A stretch of 8,848 nucleotides of DNA from an uncultured Oscillospiraceae bacterium (lineage in GTDB: Bacteria; Bacillota; Clostridia; Oscillospirales; Oscillospiraceae), in NCBI GenBank assembly GCA_934659415.1, contig CAKUHW010000033.1, positions 1-8,848 of the forward strand. Reading direction: 5' to 3'. This document shows positions 1-5,810 of this stretch, one piece after another. Both the position numbers and the translations under genes were made by a program. Position 1 is the first letter of the stretch; each line of letters begins with the position of its first letter. The notes under the pieces are model-generated. The model ran no database searches. It saw only the letters and a program-made list of their open reading frames with translations, and was not told the origin of the DNA.

Positions 1-1521
1 GAGCCACAGGGTGGAAACACCGGGCTTTGCACGGCCATAAAGCGTAACGCTTTTGCCGGAAGGTCCCATCTTGATCGCGTTCTGCAAATCGCCGTAGAGG
101 TAAGTGGCAGTAAGGCCGTTCGCGCCCCGCAGAGAACGGGGGACCATCACATAAATCCCGTTATTAGTCCCGCCGCTGGGGAAGCCAATGGAGACCTTTA
201 CGTTTTTGGCGCAGTTGTTATAAGAGGTGTAGTAGACGGTGCTCCGGGTGGTGCCGGTCGCCTTTGTTACGATCACCGCATGGGCGAGCGCGGCTTCTTC
301 ACCGGTGCTTTTCAGACCCTTGACGTGCAGCACCGCACCGAGCAGGTCGGTCTCAGTCAGCCCGGAACTGCCGACCATATCATCGGAGTTGTAGGCAACC
401 GTGTTCGTATCGGCAACAATACCGGTTTCGGTAGAGTGGCTCTTTACGTAGTCAATGTAGTTTCTGAACTGAGAGACGAGGATCCAACTGTTCCAACTCA
501 AGTCGTTTGCGTCCCCCCCGTATTTAACGTTATTATATCCCGTTTTGGTAGACCACCACTGACAACTGCCCGAGGTGTCCATTCCTTTGCGGTTGTTGAT
601 GTCCGTCTGGGTATTGCTGCCGCCAAAACCGGCCCAGACACATTGAGAGACGAACAGTTGGCAGGACGCCCCAGAGGCATAATAGAACTTCTCGTTCCGA
701 TAGGTGGGATCATTGCCGGAATCCGCAGAGGTAGCGTAAGTAAACGCGTAGTTGACCGCGTTTTGTGCGATATAGGGTCTGGTAACCTGCGCCGTGTGCG
801 GATCGGCGGGCTGTTCGGTCTGAGGCTCGGCCGGCTGCTGGGCCTCGACCTCGACGGCGCGGTCATGGGCGAGGTCCACCTGCGCCAACTCAGCCTCCAG
901 GTCAAAGCCGGTGTTCCGATACATCTGGTGGAACAGGCTGTCCGACTCGACCGCCGCGATCAGCCACTCGCCCTCGAACTGTACCAGGGACACATAGTAG
1001 TGCGTGATCATGGCGGAGGGCTCGTCAAGGTCAGAATACTGGAAGTCGAGGGTCTCATACACGTTGACAGTCGCATAGGCGCCGTCCACCACGCAATCCA
1101 CCACGCGGTAGGAAGGGGTGAAATACGCATATGCAGTCTGCTCCAGTTCGTTCAGATGGGCGTAATAGGCAACCTCATCTTCAAATAGCTTGAGGTTTGA
1201 CACAAAGCTGTCCAGCGTACCGTCGTCCACGGCCGCCGTCTCATAGGGAACGGTCTCCTGTTCCTCGCGGAACTGCGCGTACCCGCTTAGAGCCGCGGCC
1301 AGGGCAGTCTGCTCGGCCTGGGGAACGGACTTGATGGTATACTCCCGCATATCCTGCGGCTCATAGAAGTAGCGGGCGTAGGTATTTTTCTCCAGATAGG
1401 CCAGAGCCGCATCCGATACGGCCTGGGTCTGGTCAGAGGCAAACGCCAGCAGACTGGCGGAGAAAATCATCACAGCGGCCAGCACGAGCGATAAAAGGGC
1501 TTTCAGGTGATTCTTCTTCAT
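1..1521 (-). CDS. Secreted putative amidase-domain protein (Amidase_6-like), 3' end outside window
   Basis: Open from ATG at 1521 to the window edge, 507 codons without a stop, so the C-terminus is missing. Residues 1-28 form a signal peptide (Lys-rich start, hydrophobic core, likely cleavage after Ala28 in LAFA/SD). Residues 30-227 are an unrecognised extracellular region ending in a strand-rich stretch (EGEWLIAAV). A Pro/Gln/Glu linker lies at about 228-246. Residues 248-465 resemble the putative amidase domain Amidase_6 (NlpC/P60-like papain fold): AVNYAFTYA start, Cys287 followed by LFVSQCVWAGF, WW at 322-323, and LAHAVIVT with His414. Cys287 and His414 are the likely catalytic pair. The usual DCTNF around the cysteine reads SCQLF. 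After residue 470 a new, probably beta-rich segment starts. The ribosome binding site is GAGGAAAGG ahead of ATG. Substrate is unknown; peptidoglycan or peptide amide bonds are an inference. GC content looks lower than in the other genes. Confidence 0.75.
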   Translation of the reverse strand, partial: MKKNHLKALLSLVLAAVMIFSASLLAFASDQTQAVSDAALAYLEKNTYARYFYEPQDMREYTIKSVPQAEQTALAAALSGYAQFREEQETVPYETAAVDDGTLDSFVSNLKLFEDEVAYYAHLNELEQTAYAYFTPSYRVVDCVVDGAYATVNVYETLDFQYSDLDEPSAMITHYYVSLVQFEGEWLIAAVESDSLFHQMYRNTGFDLEAELAQVDLAHDRAVEVEAQQPAEPQTEQPADPHTAQVTRPYIAQNAVNYAFTYATSADSGNDPTYRNEKFYYASGASCQLFVSQCVWAGFGGSNTQTDINNRKGMDTSGSCQWWSTKTGYNNVKYGGDANDLSWNSWILVSQFRNYIDYVKSHSTETGIVADTNTVAYNSDDMVGSSGLTETDLLGAVLHVKGLKSTGEEAALAHAVIVTKATGTTRSTVYYTSYNNCAKNVKVSIGFPSGGTNNGIYVMVPRSLRGANGLTATYLYGDLQNAIKMGPSGKSVTLYGRAKPGVSTLWL

Positions 1522-1822
1522 GATATGCCATCCTTTCCTCGAAACATAATGGTAACGCAGCTTCCGTGTGGGGAGTTAAGACTGAACTCCTTCAGCGGCT
1601 GCCGCAGCGGACAAAAATGGAGCGCACCGGCTCAGCAGGTTCGACTCTGCGGCGGATTTAACGGCCCATCGGACTCACCCCTCTCTGTTCTCTGTCTATA
1701 TAATAAAACGAGAGAAGGGACGATTTCCGGACAGTAAATTTTTAATTTTGCGCTATTTTGTCGGAGTGCATAATTCAAACCCGCTGGTTATGTGCAAAAT
1801 GTCGCCTTGGCTGTGCCCCCCC
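1522..1822 (-). promoter_or_regulatory. Intergenic region and probable 5' leader of the amidase gene
   Basis: About 300 bases lie between the lipoprotein gene and the amidase gene, with no convincing coding sequence. The half near the lipoprotein (about 1690-1800) is AT-rich. On the minus strand it holds a weak promoter candidate, TTGCAC (1792-1797), 16 bases, AATTAT (1770-1775), and a TATTAT -10-like element (1700-1705) without a matching -35. The half near the amidase start (1560-1680) is GC-rich and can fold. The clearest stem is GGAGTT (1572-1577) pairing with AACTCC (1585-1590) around a 7-base loop, with a second GCAG/CTGC stem near 1638-1653. No terminator for the lipoprotein gene was seen. 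Any riboswitch identity is unproven. Confidence 0.35.
1572..1590 (-). promoter_or_regulatory. Perfect 6-bp hairpin in the amidase gene leader
   Basis: GGAGTT and AACTCC are perfect reverse complements separated by seven bases, about 50 bases upstream of the amidase start codon. There is no T-run behind it on the minus strand, so it is not an intrinsic terminator. It may be a leader RNA hairpin, but a stem of this size can also arise by chance. Confidence 0.3.
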
Positions 1823-2815
1823 TCATGCCTCCTTCCACCACGGCGTCCGGCCGATGTGGACGGAATAGGCGGAGTAGCCCTTTTCCAGACAGACCCCCTC
1901 GGCGGCATGACAGTAGCACGACGTCCACGGAGTGAGCCGGTAGTCGCGGGTGATCTCACCCAGGGCGGCGAACATTCCCTCCTCACCCGATGCGGGGGCG
2001 AAGTACCGTTCAAATGCGGCCGGATCGGAGAGCAGCTGCGCATAGAGAGCATAAAAGGCGGGGTCGTCCTCCGTCCACACGAACTCCAGGCTGGACACCG
2101 GAGAGAGACCGCTGAGATGCCATGCCGTCTCCTGCCGCTCCGTGCCGGCGTAACCGGAAAACCAGAGGGGTTCCAGTTCATCCTGCGTCATGGTCCGCAG
2201 CAGGTCCGTCCGCTTTTCCGGCAGGTATAGCCGATAGGCCCCGAGCCCTCCCTCCGGCGCGCCCGCCCAGAAGTACAGAACTTTGCCGTCTGCCAGCCAC
2301 AGCGGCTCATTGTGCCGGGCGACCGCTCCCGAGGCATCGGTGAACAGGACCTCTGTGGTCCTGCCGTAGTAGTCGATGCGGACCAATTCTGTCCCGTTGA
2401 GAACGCCATAGATCCAGTCCGGCTGGCAGAGCAGCACCTGAAAGTCCTCCAGCTCTGCCACGTTCCACTGGAGCGCATGCTCCGGCTCGTGGAAGACGGA
2501 CAGCATCCCATCCGCCCAGTCCGCCGTATAGTGCTCCCCCACCGCGACGCCCCGCACGGCGTTGTAGTCTGCGCTGCCGTAGCCGTACTCACGCACCTGG
2601 GCGAAGTAGTCCTCGTAGGAGGGCGCGCCCGCCGCCTCAGGCACGGTCCAGGGGAGGACGTCCGGCGGGGCGGTGTCCGGCTCCGGCGCAGGCGATACCG
2701 CCCCGCCGGGCAGCACGGGGGATTCCGCGGGAACTCCGGCGTCTCCGGCACAGCCTGCCGGCAGAAGGCAGAAAAGAAGGGCAAACATGCCTGACAAGAG
2801 CGTGCGAGGACCCAT
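1823..2815 (-). CDS. Unrecognised putative lipoprotein
   Basis: Encodes 330 residues if it starts at the ATG at 2813-2815. An in-frame ATG nine bases earlier (2824) abuts the AGGAG (2825-2829) with no spacing, whereas the chosen start lies nine bases from it. The N-terminus is a signal peptide with an imperfect lipobox (LLPAGC, Cys22), so a lipid-anchored extracytoplasmic protein is likely. Residues 23-58 are rich in Pro, Ala and Gly, as in a cell-wall spacer. The rest is mixed, with segments such as WIYGVLNGTELVRIDYYG and WLADGKVLYFWAG. These recall beta-propeller style lipoprotein repeats, but I cannot assign a family. It lies just downstream of the divIVA terminator with no clear promoter. 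Function unknown; I am confident that it is a real gene from its length, signal peptide and ribosome binding site. Confidence 0.8.
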   Translation of the reverse strand: MGPRTLLSGMFALLFCLLPAGCAGDAGVPAESPVLPGGAVSPAPEPDTAPPDVLPWTVPEAAGAPSYEDYFAQVREYGYGSADYNAVRGVAVGEHYTADWADGMLSVFHEPEHALQWNVAELEDFQVLLCQPDWIYGVLNGTELVRIDYYGRTTEVLFTDASGAVARHNEPLWLADGKVLYFWAGAPEGGLGAYRLYLPEKRTDLLRTMTQDELEPLWFSGYAGTERQETAWHLSGLSPVSSLEFVWTEDDPAFYALYAQLLSDPAAFERYFAPASGEEGMFAALGEITRDYRLTPWTSCYCHAAEGVCLEKGYSAYSVHIGRTPWWKEA

Positions 2816-2837
2816 TGAACTCATCTCCTATCGTGAT

Positions 2838-2881
2838 TTTGAGAAATAAAGGGAGCGGTGAAACGCAGTTTCACCGCTCCC
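2838..2881 (-). terminator. Intrinsic terminator of the sepF-divIVA unit
   Basis: A 14-bp perfect stem, GGGAGCGGTGAAAC (2851-2864) with its complement (2868-2881), closes a 3-base loop. On the minus strand it is followed by the T-rich run TTTATTTCT. It begins 13 bases after the divIVA stop codon. The plus-strand side has no T-run, so it works in the minus direction only. Confidence 0.9.
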
Positions 2882-2894
2882 GATCTGTTCCTAT

Positions 2895-3524
2895 TCACTG
2901 AATCTCGTAGTCCTGGCCGAACTGCAGGTCCTCAAAGCGGCGGGTGACATCCGGGTCGGACGCCTCCTCCGGCTGGGGGGCAGCGGCGGGGACGGGCTGG
3001 GACTGGGGGGCCTCCCCGGCCTCCGGCTCCTGAGGCGCGGCGGCGAAGGGCTCGGCAGGGCGCGCCTGGGGCGGGGCCAGGGCCTCCAGCTCCTCCAGCA
3101 TGGCGAGCTGCCGCTCCTGCAGGGCGCGCAGCTTGGCGGCGTACTCCGCGGTGGCCGCCCGGGCTTCCTTCAGCCGGGCTTCCTCCGCGTGCAGCTGTTC
3201 CCGCAGCTCTCTCACCCGCACGGCGGCGGCGTCCTCCGCGTCCTGCACCAGGCTGCTGCGCTTCTGCTCGGCCTCGGCCACGATGGAGTCGGCCATCCGC
3301 TGGGCCGCCAGAAGGGTCTTGCGCATGGCGTTGTCCGTGGCGCGGTACTCCTCCACGGTGTCGGACAGGACCTTCAGCTTATTTTTCAAAATGGCGTTGT
3401 CGTTGTAAAGCGCGGTGTAATCCTCGGTGAGCGCGTCCAGAAACTCGTCCACCATGGCCATGTTATAGCCGCCCAGCGTCGCCTTGGCAAAGGCGTGGCT
3501 GGCCACCTCCTGGGGAGTCATCAT
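2895..3524 (-). CDS. divIVA: DivIVA-family cell division / polarity protein
   Basis: 209 residues. The N-terminal lipid-binding DivIVA domain (about 2-60) is recognisable from MTPQEV, LGGY (17-20), VDEFLDALTEDY and a following coiled coil. Long charged helices predicted as coiled coil cover about 35-75 and 85-150. A Pro/Ala/Gln/Glu-rich linker follows (151-190), and the C-terminus is short and conserved-looking (TRRFEDLQFGQDYEIQ). DivIVA proteins bind negatively curved membrane at poles and septa and recruit division or wall-growth partners. At positions equivalent to the Phe17-Arg18 membrane contact of Bacillus subtilis this protein has Leu17-Gly18. The first of two adjacent ATGs is chosen because AGGAGG lies nine bases upstream. 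It follows sepF by 25 bases and is the last gene before the terminator. It could also be called a DivIVA domain-containing protein of uncertain role. Confidence 0.9.
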   Translation of the reverse strand: MMTPQEVASHAFAKATLGGYNMAMVDEFLDALTEDYTALYNDNAILKNKLKVLSDTVEEYRATDNAMRKTLLAAQRMADSIVAEAEQKRSSLVQDAEDAAAVRVRELREQLHAEEARLKEARAATAEYAAKLRALQERQLAMLEELEALAPPQARPAEPFAAAPQEPEAGEAPQSQPVPAAAPQPEEASDPDVTRRFEDLQFGQDYEIQ

Positions 3525-3549
3525 GGAGCAGGTCCTCCTTTCGCCTTGA

Positions 3550-4008
3550 TCAGAAGTACAGCCCGTTGTTTTCCAGCTCGTCGATCAGGTCGCCCAGAAT
3601 CTCCACATTGTAGGGCGTGATGATGTACGTGGACAGGGCCACCTTCTTGATGGTGCCCTCGTTGGCGTAGGCCACGCCGGAGAGAAAGTCGATGAGGCGG
3701 CGGGCGATGTTCTTGTCGGTCTGCTCCAGATTGAGCACCACCGTGCGCTTGTTGCGCAGATGGTCGGCGATCTCGGAGGCGTTTTCAAAGCGCTCGGGCT
3801 TCACCAGCACCACCTGCAGCTGGGTGGTGGTGTGGATGTTGACCACCTTGTTTCCCCGGCGCTCCGGAAGGTCGCGGGCGGTGTCACGGGTGGACTCGCG
3901 GCTGCTGTCTCTGGTGCTCACAGGGGTGAACTCCTCCTCTGCATAGTCCTCGTCCTCCTCGTCCTCGTAGGGGCGGGCAAGGCGCTTGAGCTCGTCAAAA
4001 AGGCCCAT
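3550..4008 (-). CDS. sepF: SepF, FtsZ membrane anchor for division
   Basis: 152 residues starting at MGLFDELKRL, the typical SepF amphipathic membrane-targeting helix. The open frame extends 38 codons further upstream, but that part has no family match and covers the promoter, and GGGAG precedes the ATG at 4008. An acidic segment (14-27) leads into a Ser/Thr/Arg/Asp-rich linker with STRD-like repeats (31-46). The SepF core occupies about 53-150: KVVNIHTTTQLQVVLVKPE, the helix with IADHLRNKRTVVLNLE, DFLSGVAYANEGTI and the TPYNVEI strand. SepF polymerises into rings, binds the FtsZ C-terminus and ties the Z-ring to the membrane. It has its own strong promoter and is followed by divIVA. The genes ylmE, ylmG and ylmH, often beside sepF, are absent here. 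Confidence 0.95.
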   Translation of the reverse strand: MGLFDELKRLARPYEDEEDEDYAEEEFTPVSTRDSSRESTRDTARDLPERRGNKVVNIHTTTQLQVVLVKPERFENASEIADHLRNKRTVVLNLEQTDKNIARRLIDFLSGVAYANEGTIKKVALSTYIITPYNVEILGDLIDELENNGLYF

Positions 4009-4093
4009 AGGTAAAACTCCCTTCTGTGTCGGCCCCTGGTGCTGAACACAGGATAGCGGCCGGTTCTCGTAAATGTGGTCCCGAATCCCTATT

Positions 4094-4122
4094 ATTATGG
4101 CGCATTTCGCCCCCCGTGTCAA
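4094..4122 (-). promoter_or_regulatory. Sigma-A promoter of sepF-divIVA
   Basis: Read on the minus strand, TTGACA (4117-4122, perfect -35) is followed by a 17-base spacer and CATAAT (4094-4099, five of six bases of the -10 consensus). Transcription would start near 4087, about 80 bases ahead of the sepF ATG. One arm of an inverted repeat lies in the spacer and the other upstream of the -35. Confidence 0.85.
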
Positions 4123-4143
4123 CAGCGGCAGGGCGAAAATGCG
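4101..4143. repeat. Inverted repeat bracketing the sepF -35 box
   Basis: CGCATTTCGCCC (4101-4112) and GGGCGAAAATGCG (4131-4143) are inverted copies that differ by one extra A/T. The 18 bases between them contain the -35 hexamer. This arrangement fits an operator for a dimeric regulator. The arms could also form an RNA stem in transcripts reading through from upstream. There is no T-run after either arm, so a terminator is unlikely. Confidence 0.6.
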
Positions 4144-4144
4144 G

Positions 4145-4194
4145 AAAAATTCAGGCCGGTCAACGGACGCGGGGCCGCCCTGACGGGCCGCCCC
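4145..4194 (-). terminator. Possible weak terminator after the HlyD-like gene
   Basis: A GC-rich hairpin abuts the stop codon: ten-base arms at 4171-4180 and 4185-4194 pair at nine positions with one G-G mismatch and a 4-base loop. The nearest T-run on the minus strand (five T, 4145-4149) is about 21 bases further on. That is too far for a textbook terminator, so the call is tentative. Confidence 0.35.
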
Positions 4195-5457
4195 TCAGCG
4201 CACCACCTTCCCGTCGTACAGCTCGCCGCCGGAGAGGATCACCGTATCCCCGGCGCGCAGCCGCCCGGCGGCGTCCGGATCGACAGGCTCCACCAGATAG
4301 TAGGTGTCCCCCGTATACAGCACCCGGACGCTCTGCCACTCCGCCTGGGACCCCACCACGGTGTAAACGCCGTAGGTGTTTTCCTCGTAGGCCGACCCGT
4401 CCTCCCGGGTGACGGTGTCCGTCTGCACCCGCAGGGCCTTGGTGGGGATGCGCACGCCGGTAAGGCGCCGGACCACCACCTCCACCCGCTGCACCCGCAG
4501 CAGGGTGGTGTCTGCCAGATGGTCCCGGGTGGAGAACACTGCCAGCACCCGGTCCTCCCCGGCGTCCAGCCGGTCCAGGGTCATGGTCACCTCGCCGTAG
4601 TAGTCCCGGGAGAATACCACGGTATAGCGCTCTCCCTGGGTCAGCCCTCCGGCCTGCGCCGGCTCCAGCAGCAGGGCGAGATACCAGACGGACTCGGTGA
4701 TGAGCTTGCCCACCGCCCCGCCGGCGGCGGGAGCCGGGCTGTCCAGCAGGGTCTGCAGCTGCGCCGCCGTCAGGGTGGAGAGCATGTCCGGGGTGAGAAG
4801 GGCCTCATAGCCGTCCGTCTCCCCGGAGAACACCCCGGACACCGGCGCACGCACCGTGCGGGACACCTGGGCCAGGCTCTGCTCCAGCCCCTTCAGCTGC
4901 GCCTGCCTGTCCGCGATCAGCTGGGACAGCTGCTCTGCGGCCCCCAGGTCTCCGTAGGTGTAGTCCCGGCGGAACACCGCCGTGCGCAGGGTGAGGGCGG
5001 CCTCGCTGAGTCCGGACAGGTCTCCCCCCGTGGACAGGGCGCGCAGAGAGACCATGGCCGCGCGCACCTGCTCGTCCAGCCGGGCGGTGTCCGCCGTCCG
5101 GGTCCCGGCGTCCAGGGCGTACTGCAGCTGGTCGATCTCCGCGCGCAGGGCGCGTATGTCCGCCGTGGTGCGCAGGGCGGAGGCGTCGGAGTAGACCAGG
5201 GCCACGGTGTCCCCCACGGCGGCCCGCTCCCCCTCGTCCAGGGCCAGGTCCACATAGCTGCCCCCCTGCTCCAGCACCTGCTCCCGGCGGACGATGATGC
5301 CGTTGGCCTGGGCCCCCACGTCCACCGTGCTGGCATAGGCCACGGTGGTGGCCAGATCGTCGTGCAGGCCCAGCAGGAAATAGAGCCCCAGGTAGAGCAG
5401 CACGCCGGCGCACAGGACGGCGATCATGATCTTGGTGGCCAGGGTGCTCTCTTTCAT
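4195..5457 (-). CDS. HlyD-like membrane-anchored adaptor-type protein near the division genes
   Basis: 420 residues. A short cytoplasmic N-terminus is followed by one membrane helix at about 9-30, with the remainder outside the cell. Residues 45-95 look like the first half of a biotinyl/lipoyl-type fold (VDVGAQANGIIVRREQVL, then GERAAVGDTVALVYS). Residues 96-200 are rich in Ala, Leu, Gln and Arg and likely form a helical hairpin. Residues 201-222 (VRAPVSGVFSG) look like the second lipoyl half. Later strands include RIPTKAL (336-342), TYGVYTVVG (361-369) and LRAGDTVIL (400-408). This order is that of HlyD/RND periplasmic adaptor proteins, but no transporter gene is present. Genes of this type are often found near sepF in Clostridia (recalled, not searched), so a role at the envelope or division site is possible. 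The start is supported by GAGGAG eight bases upstream. It follows hfq by 38 bases. Confidence 0.75.
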   Translation of the reverse strand: MKESTLATKIMIAVLCAGVLLYLGLYFLLGLHDDLATTVAYASTVDVGAQANGIIVRREQVLEQGGSYVDLALDEGERAAVGDTVALVYSDASALRTTADIRALRAEIDQLQYALDAGTRTADTARLDEQVRAAMVSLRALSTGGDLSGLSEAALTLRTAVFRRDYTYGDLGAAEQLSQLIADRQAQLKGLEQSLAQVSRTVRAPVSGVFSGETDGYEALLTPDMLSTLTAAQLQTLLDSPAPAAGGAVGKLITESVWYLALLLEPAQAGGLTQGERYTVVFSRDYYGEVTMTLDRLDAGEDRVLAVFSTRDHLADTTLLRVQRVEVVVRRLTGVRIPTKALRVQTDTVTREDGSAYEENTYGVYTVVGSQAEWQSVRVLYTGDTYYLVEPVDPDAAGRLRAGDTVILSGGELYDGKVVR

Positions 5458-5495
5458 GGAAGCTGCTCCTCTCTCCGGGGGGGACGGCCCGGGGC

Positions 5496-5759
5496 CTATT
5501 TCAGCTCCAGGGGCCGCTCGGGGGCGATGGTGGAAATGGCGTGCTTGTAGATCAGCTGCTGTCTGCCGTCGGAGGAGACGGACACCACGTAGGGATCGTA
5601 GGCGGTGATGACCCCGCGCAGCTGATAGCCGTTCATCAGAAACACGGTGACCCGCGCGGCGCTGCGGCGGGCGGCGGACAGAAAGGCGTCCTGAAGGTTT
5701 ACGGGGGCGCCGGGCTGAAGGTCGGACGGTCTGTTCATAGCGACTGCGGTAAAGCTCAT
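5496..5759 (-). CDS. hfq: RNA chaperone Hfq
   Basis: 87 residues from the ATG at 5757-5759, preceded by AAGGAG eleven bases upstream. An ATG twelve codons earlier has no ribosome binding site. The Sm-like fold is clear: NLQDAFL (21-27, with Gln23 at the proximal RNA pocket), VTVFLMNGYQLRGVI (Sm1) and the highly conserved Sm2 signature YKHAISTI (71-78, with Lys72 and His73). Arg31-Arg32 match the first two arginines of the RNA-binding rim. The segment equivalent to E. coli FDQF reads YDPY (54-57). The N-terminal tail before the fold (about 20 residues) is longer than usual. Hfq forms hexamer rings that bind sRNAs and A-rich mRNA. The miaA-hfq order is conserved in many bacteria and supports the call. 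The leader can fold over the ribosome binding site (see 5768-5808). Confidence 0.95.
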   Translation of the reverse strand: MSFTAVAMNRPSDLQPGAPVNLQDAFLSAARRSAARVTVFLMNGYQLRGVITAYDPYVVSVSSDGRQQLIYKHAISTIAPERPLELK

Positions 5760-5767
5760 ATGGATCT

Positions 5768-5808
5768 GCACTCCTTTTCTTTTTCCGGAGCTCATGCCCC
5801 GGGAGTGC
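5768..5808 (-). promoter_or_regulatory. Candidate hairpin hiding the hfq ribosome binding site, with A-rich bulge
   Basis: In the minus-strand RNA, GCACTCC (5802-5808) can pair perfectly with GGAGTGC (5768-5774), which contains the hfq Shine-Dalgarno GGAG. Between the arms a second stem, CGGGGC (5796-5801) with GCUCCG (5786-5791, one G-U), closes a 4-base loop. An A-rich bulge, AAAAAGAAAA (5775-5784), lies directly before the ribosome binding site. The miaA stop codon (5811-5813) is three bases upstream of the structure. Pairing is seen in sequence; control of hfq translation is inferred. Confidence 0.5.
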
Positions 5809-5810
5809 TG

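Noticed and set aside
280..1188. 302-codon open frame on the plus strand
   Set aside because: It is antisense to the amidase-domain gene, has no ribosome binding site and no recognisable domain. The minus-strand frame has a signal peptide and a domain match.
1560..1660. tRNA-like T-arm (GGTTCGACTC) on the plus strand
   Set aside because: The stem around it is only four base pairs and no acceptor, D or anticodon stems could be built.
1615..1690. Resemblance of the amidase leader to a tetrahydrofolate or c-di-AMP riboswitch
   Set aside because: Short blocks (CGTTAA, CGGTG, CGCTCC; or GGGTGA and CGAACC) occur, but the conserved core and stems are incomplete and the downstream gene is not a folate gene. 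A covariance search would be needed.
1699..1704. Perfect TATAAT on the plus strand
   Set aside because: No -35 at a usable distance and no plus-strand gene follows.
4009..4122. 38-codon upstream extension of sepF
   Set aside because: It overlaps the -35 and -10 of the promoter and the predicted transcription start, and SepF proteins begin with MGLF-type helices.
4075..5550. 491-codon open frame on the plus strand
   Set aside because: A low-complexity Gly/His/Gln/Arg-rich shadow of the GC-rich HlyD-like gene, covering a promoter and a gene junction as well.
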